Shown: in pieces, positions 9,532-20,754 of the stretch
Layout of the letters: every line of letters starts with the position of its first letter
How positions within the stretch are numbered: position 1 is the stretch's first letter
Assembly: GCF_964204645.1 (NCBI RefSeq)
Contig: NC_134028.1
Coordinates: 17,227,263 to 17,291,262, forward strand
From: Tubulanus polymorphus
Lineage: Eukaryota; Nemertea; Palaeonemertea; Tubulaniformes; Tubulanidae
Length of the DNA stretch: 64,000 nucleotides
Reading direction: 5' to 3'
Translations under genes and position numbers: made by a program
Notes under the pieces: model-generated
The model's database searches: none
Told to the model about the DNA's origin: nothing
What the model saw: the letters and a program-made list of their open reading frames with translations, nothing else

Positions 9532-9803
9532 TTATATAATAAAAAAATTATACAAGTTATAAATCCTATACAAGTTATAGCTAATTTAGCATTTTCATGG
9601 GATTTATTATCATCATTAAGTTTAATTATATCATGTTGAATAGGGTGCCATACGGCACCATTATCAGTTTTAATATCACCGTGTGGGTAACGTACGGCAC
9701 CATCTTCTGATGTATTATAATCTTTTATTTTAGAATCATTATTTGATTTAATATTCTTAGTTTTAGTTTCTGTTGATTGAATATGTTTTTTTATTTTTTT
9801 CAC
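9528..9803 (-). CDS. Small protein or tail with GAVxxPxxxDI repeat and C-terminal membrane span
   Basis: A lysine-rich frame without a clear ATG (first codon GTG). It contains two copies of a short motif in tandem, DGAVRYPHGDI then NGAVWHPIQHDI, and ends in a hydrophobic span (LAITCIGFITCIIFLLY). It overlaps the 3' end of the capsid-related gene in another frame, so it is either a separate overlapping gene or the shifted tail of that gene. A DNA echo of the motif lies at 45689-45730. The next gene's ATG overlaps its stop (AAATGA). Confidence 0.4.
   Translation of the reverse strand: MKKIKKHIQSTETKTKNIKSNNDSKIKDYNTSEDGAVRYPHGDIKTDNGAVWHPIQHDIIKLNDDNKSHENAKLAITCIGFITCIIFLLYK
9529..9550 (-). 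promoter_or_regulatory. T-run plus TAAATG start element, coiled-coil gene
   Basis: The minus strand reads ATAATTTTTTTATTATATAA then ATG. It is one of the clearest cases of the shared motif, although here it also codes the end of the preceding frame. Confidence 0.5.
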
Positions 9804-10867
9804 CTTCCATTAATTTTGGAGCAGTAATAATCTTTTTATTTATATCATTTAATCCAAATGAATTATATATTGTTGCAGTTTTAATTAGATTATTGTAACC
9901 AATTATATTTCCCATCTTTAATATTAAATCATTAGAAATAATTAATAGATTAGGGCCTATACAATAATTTAATCTTATATGTGATTTATCTAAATAATTT
10001 TGATATCTTACTATATTTTCTGGAATCGATCTATTCTTATCATTATGAATTGAATCTTCAAATAATACTTTGAATTGTTTCTGCGCATCAAATGAAGTGT
10101 TATCATTTCCAACTATTGGTGATCTTGTTTCAACTTGCGCACCTAAAATACATATCAAATAAGTTCTAATAGATATATTTATTCTTTGTATTCCAGCTTT
10201 AGTAAACCTTCACTATTTTCTAAAATGAAATTTACCCAACCATTATTATTATCAATTTTATAATTATGATAAGCTCCAATTCTATGCATATAATCAATTC
10301 TTTTTATTTCATACTGTTCACCAACACCTTGCAATTTACCATGCGCTCTAAAATCGGATTTATATTAAATTCATTACATATTTTATAAAACTTAGATAGA
10401 TTAATATTATTATCCAATTCTTTAAAATATTTCGATCCGGGCAAAGGGCATTCTAATTCATTTAATATAATTCTAATTTGAAAATATGTGTGAAATCTAA
10501 ATATTGTGTGAATTAATTTTATATCAGAATAATTCAAATTTTTATCTAAGTTATTTAAATGATCATTCCAACTTATAGCACAACCAGTTGTTGCACAATA
10601 AACAGCAAAATTTAATTGATTCTGCCAATATTTCATATTAGATTTTACTTTATATATATGATATTCATCTCGAGTAAAAGTAACTTCATATGTATTAAAT
10701 ATATTTTCCATTTTAGAAATAAAAAACTGTGATTCAGTAACATAAATTTCTAAATTAGTTAATGAATTTAAAACTAAATTTTTATATGAAATATCTTTAT
10801 TAAAATCTATTGCAGGAATATTATATTTAATTGATTTATTATATTGGAAAGCTTTTGGAAACCCCAT
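9763..10867 (-). pseudogene. Polinton capsid-related conserved protein, frameshifted
   Basis: The N-terminal frame (10867-10304) carries FPKAFQYNKSIKYNIPAI, then MKYWQNQLNFAVYCATTGC and a TYFQIRIILNELECPLP block. After frameshifts near 10330 and 10205 the protein continues (10158-9763) with LICILGAQVETRSPIVGND, FDAQKQFKVLFEDSI, IPENIVRYQ and LNYCIGPNLLIISNDLIL. The blocks WQNQLNFAVxCATTGC and DAQKQF are, from memory, characteristic of a Maverick-associated protein family, probably virion-related. In element B only the first quarter remains (50603-50304). The start context here is AAAAATGGGG rather than TAAATG. Confidence 0.55.
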
Positions 10868-10883
10868 TTTTATAATAAAAAAA

Positions 10884-11318
10884 TTAATAATTAACTAATT
10901 TTTTTAATAATTTATCCTGTTCTTCATTTGTTATATGACCATTTAAACTTATCATATAATCTAGTGTATTTTTTAATTTATTAATTTCTTTTATATTAGT
11001 TTGAATTTTTTCTTTATTACTTTTTATATTTAATTTTGAACTAATACCAGTTAAAACACTTGAACTTAATCCTAGCACGCCAATTGATATAGCTAAAGGT
11101 GTTAATGGACTGAAAATTGCTAGAAATGTTATTACAGAACTAATTGTAACTGAACCACTGATAATAAAATAATATATAATTTTACTTTTTAAATATTTTT
11201 TCTTTTTTATCTTTTAGTCACTTTCAAATTCTAATATTTGTTTTTCTAAATATATTTTTAATTTAGTTTTATTTATATCATGAGGAATAATATCAATATT
11301 ATCAACTTTATCATCCAT
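10884..11318 (-). pseudogene. Conserved Polinton hydrophobic protein, nonsense mutation
   Basis: The frame starts MDDKVDNIDIIPHDINKTK, continues as a charged helix to a TAG near 11215, and resumes in the same frame with a basic stretch, a long hydrophobic region (SGSVTISSVITFLAIF, PLAISIGVLGLSSSVLTGIS) and a C-terminal helix ending EEQDKLLKKLVNY. Without the stop it would be about 144 residues. The homologue in B (51056-50620) has a frameshift at nearly the same place. The pattern helix, double membrane-active span, helix suggests a membrane or virion-core protein; no function is established. Confidence 0.6.
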
Positions 11319-11340
11319 TTATTTAGCAGAAAAAAATTAC
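11316..11340 (-). promoter_or_regulatory. T-run plus TAAATG start element, hydrophobic-protein gene
   Basis: The minus strand reads TAATTTTTTTCTGCTAAATA then AATG. The preceding gene has already ended at 11340, so the T-run is not coding here, which makes this a good candidate for a real promoter. Confidence 0.5.
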
Positions 11341-11762
11341 TAATTAGTAAATTTATATGCTAAAAATATAACAATAACTGTTCCACCTAAAATCCAAATC
11401 ATTTCATATTTCTGTTGTTCTTTACTTGGGGTATAATAATCTGATAATTTAGGTTTGTATAGATGTAATTTTTCTTTATTGGTTACCGCGTTATATAAAC
11501 TCATTGCATCATCGACTGATTGAAAATCTCTATGTGAAATCTTCTGATCATGTAATTCTTTATTGATGTAATCCATAGAGTTTTGTCTCTTTTCTCTATA
11601 TTCTTCTGCTGCTTTATTGTATTTCTCTAATGCTAAGTTATGTCTTTTTTGTTCTGATAATGATCCATTTTTATCAATATGCTTAAATAAATATCCACCA
11701 CCAGTAAATGTTAAAGCGTTAACTATTGCTGACCCTATTATAGTTATAATTGCAGAAGCCAT
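11340..11762 (-). CDS. Conserved Polinton protein with two membrane spans, intact
   Basis: A 140-residue protein: an N-terminal hydrophobic span (IITIIGSAIVNALTFTGGGYLF), a charged helical middle (ALEKYNKAAEEYREKRQ, MDYINKELHDQKIS), FQSVDDAMSLYNAV, LSDYYTPSKEQQ, and a C-terminal span (MIWILGGTVIVIFLAYKF). The copy in B (51501-51076) is intact and about 95% identical. The family recurs next to Maverick genes in invertebrates by my recollection. Its intact frame in both copies, while neighbours are broken, may reflect its short length. Probable virion or membrane protein; exact role unknown. Confidence 0.7.
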   Translation of the reverse strand: MASAIITIIGSAIVNALTFTGGGYLFKHIDKNGSLSEQKRHNLALEKYNKAAEEYREKRQNSMDYINKELHDQKISHRDFQSVDDAMSLYNAVTNKEKLHLYKPKLSDYYTPSKEQQKYEMIWILGGTVIVIFLAYKFTN

Positions 11763-12010
11763 TTATTTAACAAAAAAATTATGCACTTCTTATATGGGAG
11801 GAATATTTTTTGTTTTTCCAAATAATCAATAGTTAAATTAGATGAATTAACCGCTAATGTTAATTTCAAAATATCATTGATATCAAATCTATCAACATTA
11901 ACACTTCCCATTTTAAATACTTTTTTTAATACCATTGAATAACCAACAATTCCAACTGATAGTAAGGCCCCATTATATAATCCAGTTATTATCCACTTAT
12001 TATCACTCAT
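11744..12010 (-). pseudogene. Small Polinton membrane protein, C-terminus frameshifted
   Basis: The frame starts MSDNKWIITGLYNGALLSVG with a hydrophobic segment, then VLKKVFKMG, FDINDILKLTLAV and LTIDYLEKQK. The B copy (51747-51526) ends at YIPPI; here one base is missing near 11810, and the frame reads on through the next start codon into unrelated residues. Start context: TTATTAATAAATGAG. Confidence 0.6.
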
Positions 12011-12030
12011 TTATTAATAAAAAAAATTAC
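12008..12030 (-). promoter_or_regulatory. T-run plus TAAATG start element, small membrane-protein gene
   Basis: The minus strand reads GTAATTTTTTTTATTAATAA then ATG. In A it also encodes the last residues (NFFY) of the upstream gene, of which only about the final 13 codons survive (12015-12056). Confidence 0.45.
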
Positions 12031-12226
12031 TATCTTCAAAATATTTAGTTATCTTAGTGATGAAACCTTTTTAACACATTATTATTCGAAAATGGTTTTA
12101 TTAAATTCATGGAATCAATTGTAAAGCTGAAAAAAGAAAAACGGTTATGCTTCGGTCAAGGGAATGATAGATAAATTGTTACCTAGCAGTGCGGGTTTGC
12201 ATAGAACGTGTGATTCAGCTGTTAGC

Positions 12227-12263
12227 ACTGACCGAGGCTACAATATTGTAGCCTAGGTCGGTT
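12227..12263. repeat. Palindromic repeat, left copy
   Basis: ACTGACCGAGGCTACAATAT followed by TGTAGCCTAGGTCGGTT. The centre GGCTACAATATTGTAGCC is a perfect palindrome, and the flanks CGAGG/CCTAGG extend it imperfectly. It is inverted relative to the three copies at 23686-23850. Confidence 0.75.
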
Positions 12264-14307
12264 CACTGCATGACCTTTGCTTGCGATTACTGGCCCAACT
12301 CCAGTCGGTTGTTTTTACAGTATTTGAAGTACTGTCTAATTGGATGTTACCATAAATAAACAGTATTTTGAAGATGTGGGGACAGAGAGAATCTGTTTTT
12401 TATTTCGTCTTGAGAAGGTCCTACTGTTCGCTATTCTGTGTCAAAATATGAATTGAAATATAAGGGATGGAGTTAGTTTCCTTTCCCGATACTGTATTTA
12501 TGCTTTTAATCATGAAGGATAATTGTGTTATAACAATTATAGTGATAACCTACGACAGTTTCCAATTCACGTATTAGAAGACGACAATTATCTCTGAATT
12601 CCAAATTTCATTTGGAAAGCGGCGTTTATGCGCACAATTCCTAATATGTCAGAATTCCGAAAACTAGGGATTCACACGGTTAGAATGTTAACTAAATAAG
12701 TTTCATCCGAGCAACGGCAAAACTTCACGGGTTGGTGCGGTCTGTGCGCTGCATGAACGGGTTTTTGGTATCAAATGTAAAATACCGGCCTTGTACATGT
12801 TCGGATTTGTACCAATACATTGAGTTTAGTTCAATTTTTGGATCATTATAGTTTAGGAGCTCTGTGTGACGTCACTTGAGTGCGCTGATCAAAAATAGTC
12901 TGCACACTGTGAGCATGTTGCTTGGTTTTAAAGGACAGTGTGCTAATTGACTATACATGAAAATGGGCTTGACCAAAATTTTCTTCCTGACAGAGGAATG
13001 TATAATCGCACTGATATAGCTGTCTTGCTAGGTTGAAGGGTGTTTGAACTTCGCCGCTATATTTAGGTTATTTTTCAGTACGTTTTAAAATTACATTGAA
13101 TTCATCGTTCGAGGTCAATGATGGCGCAAAACAATTTAAATTGAGTTCAGTTGGGAGAATATTCCCTTACTTTAGGGTTATTTTGTATTTTATGAATCAA
13201 GAAATTATTTACAATGAACTAATTTTCCGCTAGCAGCAAAACAACACACTGTTATCTGAACTGTCAATCATTACGTCGTGTCTAGTTTAACAAGTAGATA
13301 TAGACTAAAAAGATATGCGTGATTTCCACGCGAGAACCAAACAAGACGGTTGTTAGTAGACGTACTCAAGTTGGATGGCCAGGAGTCAACAACGGTTAAA
13401 ATAATTTATAAAAACAGATGTAAGCAGTTGTAAACTTGTGAAAGAGGAAATATCTACATATATACACAATTGTGTTTAACTTTCTCCTGTCTGGTTTTAT
13501 GTTAAATATATCCCGATTTTGTTTGAATAAATATTCAATATCGATCCGGAAGAGCAATGCGGCCAACAACATTTTATTTTGAGTTTGAAAAAATGACCTG
13601 TTGACTCGGTAAGACGGCTGTTCGATTTACCGGGTGCGCATTACTATGTTTTAAATGGCTATGAAAACGGAGTCATCCAAGTACAGCAATTAAGCTAGAT
13701 GTCTCGTTTCCCTCACAGATGACAAATATCAGAATCAGTTTTCTCAAAATCTGTTTCTTACCGAAGTCCTTGATTCGTGCTTGAATATGTACGTAAGATT
13801 TTACAAATGAACACAAAGATATAACAAGAATTGAGGTCTTGGTTATTCGGTGACAAGTCGAATCGTTTGGAACTAAGAAAAATCCTCAGACTTAGAAAAG
13901 TCTGGCTAAAGTTGAATTTCCTAAAAGTACGACTACTAATTGTTTCTGTTATCGAAATTAAATCAACATCAACATCTAATGTATCAATTGATACGAAACA
14001 GTTTTAGGATCGTAGATTGATTGAAAGTTACGGGGAGGGAGGGGTAGCTCTATCGCATTAAAACATTATTGCTCAGTTATACAGATGGCATTCATCCATT
14101 TACCTCAAACAACAAACACACTTCTGCGCAGAAAATTACCAAGGCTGCTTAATTATGTATTTTATTGATACAGACAATAAAATCGCTGTCCGCGTTTTGT
14201 CCCCTTGCTTAAGTCACTTACATTTGTTTTCTAATACAAATTAATACAGGTCAGCAAAATTTAACGGCTTTCACCGTTGAGTAGTAGCCTATCTGTCATG
14301 AGGCCTG

Positions 14308-14315
14308 ATCATGCA
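14308..14315. repeat. MULE target site duplication, left copy
   Basis: ATCATGCA here and at 16966-16973, flanking the MULE exactly. Eight to eleven bases is the usual size for Mutator-like elements. Confidence 0.75.
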
Positions 14316-14323
14316 GGGGTCAT

Positions 14324-14418
14324 CCCACTAGTCCGGGGGTCCACTAGTCCGGGGGTCCACTAGGCCGGGGGTCCACTAGTCCGGGGGTCCACTAGTCCGG
14401 GGGTCCACTAGTCCGGGA
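14324..14418. repeat. MULE left subterminal 16-bp tandem repeats
   Basis: Six units of CACTAGTCCGGGGGTC with one G/T variant (CTAGGCC). Multiple copies of one short site at an element end suggest several binding sites for the transposase. Confidence 0.85.
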
Positions 14419-14783
14419 TTAGCTTTGATCACTTGTTTTTGCTATCCAGGGATGCTTTATGTCAAATGTGTCTCGGTGTACCGGTAGACATATTTTTCTC
14501 TCCGCATCAGGTCCTAAAACAGCCATTAGATTTTGCCAAATATGAAATTGCGACTATTATATTTTTCAAAACGTAATATAAACCTGTATAATGTAGTTTC
14601 TATATTCAGTGAGCGTAATTACATGTACATGTATTTACAACCAATAATTAAAAGAAAATCAAATGAAAAACCACACAAACACCAGTCAGTCGAATTACGG
14701 TAACCAGAGAATCACATCACCAGTTGATTATTGACATATCGTCCTTATTTTTATATGGTAAAAACCATTTTTTGCAAAAAATT

Positions 14784-16636
14784 CTAGAAGTCGGCTATCA
14801 GATGGCTAACTGCTCTCCAGTAGTTACTGGCATCTCTATCACCATCCTCATACTCTCTTTTGAGTCTGCGGAGACGTGTTTCCAAGTTGCGCCATTTGCG
14901 ACGTCGCACAGTGGGATCGCCACCTCTGTTCATTTGGGCAATACTATTTGCCGTCTGTGCCTGTAGATCTTTCAGATGCCGTATGAGGATCCATAAGTTT
15001 GGATGTCGGACTTGTACCTGGTCATTCCATCGCCTGTGAAATGCTGAAAATAGCATTTTGTGTTTAAGTGAATATGCAGTCGAACCCCGATAGTACGATT
15101 CGGCTTACGACAAAACTCGCGGTATAAATTGTGTCGTATTACCAGGATTTTCGCACTATCCCCTTTCTAAACAAATATTTTGATGCGAGTTTGTATTGAC
15201 TTTGGTTGGGACGGACGAAAATCGTCCTTATCTATGATAAATAGGAATCCCGTGGTTGTCCTATTAGACTGTATAAGGTGGCATGTTCATCCAAAGTACC
15301 ATAAAAATTAGGATTTTAATAACCTGTCTGATTGCATATGGATCTAGGATTTTTTCTTAATTATCAGGATTATCATAATATAACAAGGCGCAAAGCACGT
15401 ACTATTAAAATTGCGCATGACATTTAGTAGATTTAAGGAAAAACCAAGCCCTTTACCTTCAGCATTGTTATTGGTACGGCAATCCATGTTTCGCTCGTAC
15501 ACATTCCATAGTGGTATTGGAAACTGGCCATTTATGTACGTGTTTTCTACATAAAACAGGAAATCATCAAGGGTCGGGTATTGTCTGATCGCTCTTCTTT
15601 TTGAATTTCTGTTTAGTAGCAGGCGAAAATTATTTCGAACTATTGCGACTGGCAAAAAGCCCAATGACATTACTTTCCGTACAATTTTACGAAGTCTGTT
15701 ATCTTGCCTATATGCTCTCACAAGTCCAAGCAACTTGACATGTCGCCATAAAGCTTGGTTAAAGTGGAAATAGCAACCACCAATGTTCGTCTGAGCGAGT
15801 TCTGTTTCTACAGCCGTTATCAACGCAAGCTCAAAGTCACACACTATCATATTTGGTCGCCATCTACGATTACTTGCTCTTCTAACTTCGCGTTTTAAGA
15901 CCTGTATTATCTGACGATAATGAGCAATTTCACGGTTAACAGTAAGTGCGACAACTAGCGGGAGGACACGCCCATGATAGTCACCCAGAACTGTGAAAAC
16001 TTGTTGATACGGTCTTGGGGCGGTTCTAAACGTGCCGTCCATATACAATGTGTTACTTACATTTAGTGCCCGTAGATTTCGATCGGCTCCAAATATAAGG
16101 ATTCCCCAATCGTTATCTTGGTGTAGCAAAAATCGCCTGCCATTCCAACATCGGGCCCATTCACCTGCGACATTAACAGAGTCTATATCATGTGGTATTT
16201 CGGGCATATGCTTAGTTTTTATTCTTGCAATTGCCGATCTCACCGACTTGAACGCGGGAATATCGCGATCCCCACCACCTTGTTGGTGCAGCCTAGATAT
16301 TTCTTGGTCATAAACTCTTTTAACAGGTTTTGTGGGATCAGTGCGGACTTCATTTTTTAGTGTATTTGAAAATTCGCCCGCCTCAATCACCGCATCGTCG
16401 TGGCCATGATTATGTTCATCTGGACCGTCTAAAACTGTGATATTGCCGGGGTCACCGTCGTCTCTATTGAAATTGTTTGTTTTCAGCTTGGATCGGCAGT
16501 CTTTCCGCCAGCATCGCCAGAGCATGCACTCGCTCAGTTGCCTATTAAAATGGTACTTGTAGCCTTCGTTAATCAGAATTTTGCCAATACCCCTACTTCC
16601 AGTGGATAGTCGCGGTCTCTGAGCCATATCGTACAC
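14784..16636 (-). CDS. MULE transposase with FLYWCH zinc finger, two exons
   Basis: Exon 1 is 16636-15457 and exon 2 is 15043-14784; the 413-bp intron begins GTAAAG and ends TATTTTCAG, and joining keeps the frame, giving about 479 residues. The N-terminus is a FLYWCH-type finger (STGSRGIGKILINEGYKYHF, WRCWRKDCRSK, HNHGH). The MULE core follows: LYMDGTFRTAP (first D), MIVCDFELALI (second D), then CYFHFNQALW. The intron falls right after the codons for NNNAE, so splicing places the catalytic glutamate before AFHRRWNDQ, a normal MULE C-terminus. Without splicing the frame runs on into intron residues to a stop at 15344. No internal stop is seen. Alternative start: M4. Confidence 0.85.
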
Positions 16637-16859
16637 TCGGTCAACACGTTTAATACGAGAATGGCAGAGATACTCGCATTACTGAGAAACAACATCATTG
16701 GGAACATATAGATTGTCTTAATTTCCCACGCTCCTGACAACTAATAATAGGCGAACGTCATGAGAATTTATTTAAAAAATGTATTTAATTTCAATTGTTG
16801 TCCGGTGTGTTCTTACATTAACTGTATAGCATACCGGAACTTTCATTTAGGTTTAAAAT

Positions 16860-16965
16860 CCAATCCCGGACCAATGAACCCCCGGACCAATGAACCCCGG
16901 ACCAATGAACCCCCGGACTAGTGAACCCCCGGACCAATGAACCCCCGGACTAGTGGTACGCTCCC
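16860..16965. repeat. MULE right subterminal 16-bp tandem repeats and terminus
   Basis: Six units related to GGACCAATGAACCCCC and GGACTAGTGAACCCCC; the terminus ends GTACGCTCCC. Units with CCAATGA have drifted from the left-end CTAGTGG form, while the outermost unit keeps CTAGTG. Confidence 0.8.
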
Positions 16966-17994
16966 ATCATGCACATGTGTTATATTAGAAATACAATATG
17001 ACTTTTCAATTTTTTAGGCGAAACGTTGCCTTTAATAAATTCCCCGCGTCTTGATTTTCTTGAGATATTTCCCTTGATTGTTAAAACAACATCAAATCAT
17101 CCTGTCTCAAAAAGTATGAAATCTAGGCTGAAATATGTAGCCTTAAATTTGGAATTGGATGAAATGTTCAAAATAAGCCATTCGACCCTGTTATCAGACA
17201 TATCAGTGTTCTTTAAAACACTTGTTAAATATCGGAGGATTTTTAAGCCGAGCTTCAAACATTTCGATTCCTGAACTAAAATTATTATGTGACATGTAAT
17301 TATCCAAGACTATATGACTATGAATATGTTTTAGGTGACTGTTTAAGCTGTTCCTTTTATCCGGGAAGGATTTGTTTCAATCGCACTTTTAAGATATCAA
17401 CTATGAAAAGTAACGGTATCGAGTGATCGCTGGCAGATTTAGCAGTTAAAATCGCCACACGTGTTAAATGTTTGCATTGATACAGGCGATTAAAGAGGGA
17501 CACATGGCATCCACTGCATATAAAACAGTAGATAGATTTCTGGAGATTTAAAGTTTGGATGCTCTGATAAACTCTATCAGCTGTTGGTTGGTTAAAGCAT
17601 AGCAGTGCTAAATTTCTATGGTTATAGTACATTGCAGGTTACCCAAATGATTCGCCTGCTGCCTGAATAAACCTGGTACCTACGAGCATGGACTCGTTTA
17701 GATGGATGTCTGGACGTTATAGTACAGTGTTCATGACTATAGACCCGGGTGACCCGAATTCCCCACCTGCCTGAAAATCTCATAGCGGAGGTAACGCGTA
17801 TATCTTTGCTGCACACCGATCTCCTTGAAAGGTCAAAATGCTATTTTTGTGAAGAAGTACACGGGCCTCTCCATCTGATACTTTTAACACAGGGTACATA
17901 AATATTTAACTAATACTTTTAAACAAGATTTCTTCAGAATAAAAACTACGTCCAAATATCTGGCTAAAGTACTCCCCGGCTCTGGGTACTTTTT

Positions 17995-19345
17995 CTGATT
18001 CTCACATTAGGCACAATATGGATCTTTTAGACAAACTCAAAAATCTCAAACCTGATGGCCAAAAATTTATATCTTTCGACGCTATATCCTTGTTTACAAA
18101 TATACCATTGGAACCAACTCTCAATTTATTAAGAAGAAAACTCCCGGACTACAATCTTGATCTCCCGATTCCATGAACAAATTTTCGGTTTCGCTATGGG
18201 TAACCCATTATCCCCCATTTTGGCTAATCTTTTCCTTGAACATTTTTGAATCCGAAATTCTTCCCAATTACGCTGGCTCTAAACCTAACTTTTGGATTTG
18301 ATGACATTCTGTGCTTAGTTTCTGATGATTTTGATCTTAACTCTTTTATTGACTTCATCAACTCTCAATATCCATCTTTGAAATTCACATTTGAATGGGA
18401 ACAAAATGACCAAATTCCGTTTTTAGATCTAATCCACAATAAATACTCTCATTGTTTTTTTCAGTCTACCGTAAACCGATCAACGCTGAGGCATATCTCC
18501 ATTTCTTTTCGTTTACTGCTATATCAATCAAAATTGGTCTCGTTCAAGGCCTCTTTCTCCGTGCACTGCGGATCTGCGATGAAACCTTCCTTTCGGCTGA
18601 ATTTGACCACATATCCAACTCTCTTAAAAAATTGCTTACCCTGATCACATTTTGAAAATCGCTATTTCTAAGGCTAAACGTACTTTCTTTAACTCTAAAC
18701 CTCCAGAAAATAAAAAAAACACATTTCAGAATTCATTGTAGTTCCGTATGTACCTGTTTTGGAAATGTTTCGTCACTCTCTCCCTTTATTGGATAAACAA
18801 ATCATTCACGTTAAAAACAAAATTAGCAAGACTTTGGTAAAAAACAATCAATCTAAACCTTCGGACTGCGGCGTATACAAAATTCCATGTTTCGGTTGTG
18901 ACAAAAAATTTACTTTGGAGAAACTGGTCGTGATTTAAAAACTCGAATTTCGGAACACAAAAAGGATATAATAAATCGAAAACCGGCTAGTGGTGTAGCC
19001 AATCATGTTTCGAACACTGGTCATCGTTTTCATTTTGATAAAGCCGAAATTATTTATACTTCCAATTACACTAAACGCCACACAGTTGAGTCTGCCCTAA
19101 TTACTCGTCACTCAGATATTAGTACCAATTTAAATAAAGACTTTTCTCCCGACAATTCCATTTCTTCATGCCTTGCCAAACACTCATTATTTACTCACTC
19201 ACTCACCAATTTACTCAATTATCCTTTTCTCCTCTTTATGTATACCCCTGTTTTTAGTCAATATCTCACCTGACGATGATCTCTAGTGTGAGATCGAAAC
19301 GTCGTGTTCTTACATTTTAGATTGTTTCAATAAATAATTCTCGAC
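17995..19345 (+). mobile_element. Penelope-like retroelement, 3' part, broken
   Basis: Pieces of one protein in shifting frames: reverse-transcriptase blocks FISFDAISLFTNIPLEPTL, FGFAMGNPLSPILANLFLE, the YVDDI catalytic box (near 18295), IPFLDL, and VYRKPINAEAYLHF. A GIY-YIG endonuclease segment follows near 18880-18970 (CGVYKIPC then, after a frameshift, FGETGRDLKTRISEHK). This reverse transcriptase plus GIY-YIG order is diagnostic of Penelope-like elements. The 5' part is missing; a stop and several frameshifts show that it is dead. It ends near AATAAATAATTCTC at about 19340. Confidence 0.85.
19270..19300 (+). ncRNA. Hammerhead-ribozyme-like core at Penelope 3' end
   Basis: CTGACGA is followed by a stem-loop (GATCTC, loop TAGTGT, GAGATC) and then GAAAC, the order CUGANGA, stem II, GAAA of hammerhead ribozymes. 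Penelope-like elements are known to carry minimal hammerheads near their ends. Stems I and III were not resolved, so activity is unproven. Confidence 0.4.
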
Positions 19346-20754
19346 TTGAGATTTCTTTTAATTTTTAAATAGTGGGTTTTTATCTTACGTCTGATAATAT
19401 CATAATTTTTTATGCATGTTGCCTGCTAAAAGTCACGAATTATGTCATCTTATACGTACGCAGCTTAGTAAAAGTCACAGATTATTCAAGATGAATATTG
19501 GGAAAAACAACACGGAAAATTTGAAATTTGTGAAACGATTTAAGCTTTTCAAAATCAGAATATTGAAGTATTTTATTAAATTTTGCTGTTAGCAAGGGGG
19601 ACATTTGCCTAGAGGAGATTTTTACCGGGGGGGGGGGGGGGATATTTACTGGGGGATTTTTCCGAATATAAACCATTTTAATGACAAAAATAATCAAAAA
19701 TGATGTTGACATATACTTGAAAAAGCTGCATTTCTTCCGATTGAATTTTTTTCATTAAATTATTGCCATGAAATAAAGGTAATTTCGATTAATCTTAAAA
19801 CTTCAAAACTTATCACATTATACGAACATATTTCGCTCGATGGTTATCGGTTAGAGTTTTATCGCTCATATATTTCACATCCTCAAAGAGCATATTCAGA
19901 ATCTTTAGATTTTAACTGCCCTGAAGACTATATAGCGTTTGCATACAGTTTTGCACTACTATTTATACGCTGTTTATATTGTCACGTAACACTGCAAATC
20001 TGAAGCACATGTCGCTATTTATAACAGGGAATCTGGCAAGCGAATCCAAACTGAAAAGAAGATGCTTTTGGAGAAAGGCATGATCGCGGGGGGGGGGGGC
20101 AGACTTGAAATAAATGCCATTGAGTAATTTAGATAAATGTTCGAGAATCTAGCTTTTGGAGAAGGGCCACAGGTGCGTAAGGCACAAAAGGGGTGTGGTC
20201 TTTGAAGAATGAGATGCGATAAGGTGCTTTCTGAGCACTTTCTTAGTTGAAATTCGGAATGGTTTATGCTTACAATTTCAGGCATGTTTTATGTAAAAAG
20301 GATAATAACGATTACAATAGATTCAAGGAGGCTAAGAATATCTAATGTATAAAATAAAGGTTAAAATCTATCTAAGCCCACGAACTGTTGAAGAATTTCA
20401 GAATGTAGAAATACGACAATAACGGTTTTACACTGGTATCCTTTAACAGCAGGCGATGAAAAAAATTATGTCCAACCGTCAGAAAAGTGGATGAGGGCTT
20501 CGAGATTGGAGTAAATTAGTTTACAAATTGTCATTGGTTATGGAGTTTTACGATGAATCGAAATTTCCTTCTTTTTATGGCGATATTAGTTTAATGAAGA
20601 ATTCGATTTTAACAAATGCAGCTATTTTCAAGCATGTCTGCATTCATATTTTGATTTAATTTCTTAAATTAGAAGCGTAATCATAAATTCAGGCTAACCT
20701 CTCATTATTGAAATGGTGGTTTATTTTCAACGGGGGTCATGGATGTCATTGCAT

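Larger units (their letters stand above)
14316..16965 (-). mobile_element. Mutator-like (MULE) DNA transposon, complete ends
   Basis: A 2650-bp element with an 8-bp direct repeat outside and inverted ends inside. Both ends begin GGG and, after seven more variable bases, enter a tandem array of a 16-bp unit: CACTAGTCCGGGGGTC on the left (14324-14418, six units), and the inverted equivalent with CCAATGAACCCCCGGA on the right (about 16860-16957, six units). The single gene reads on the minus strand. The clean ends, duplication and gene make it the best-preserved transposon in the window. Confidence 0.85.

Noticed and set aside
16032-16313. A 93-codon plus-strand frame
   Set aside because: Antisense shadow of the MULE transposase.
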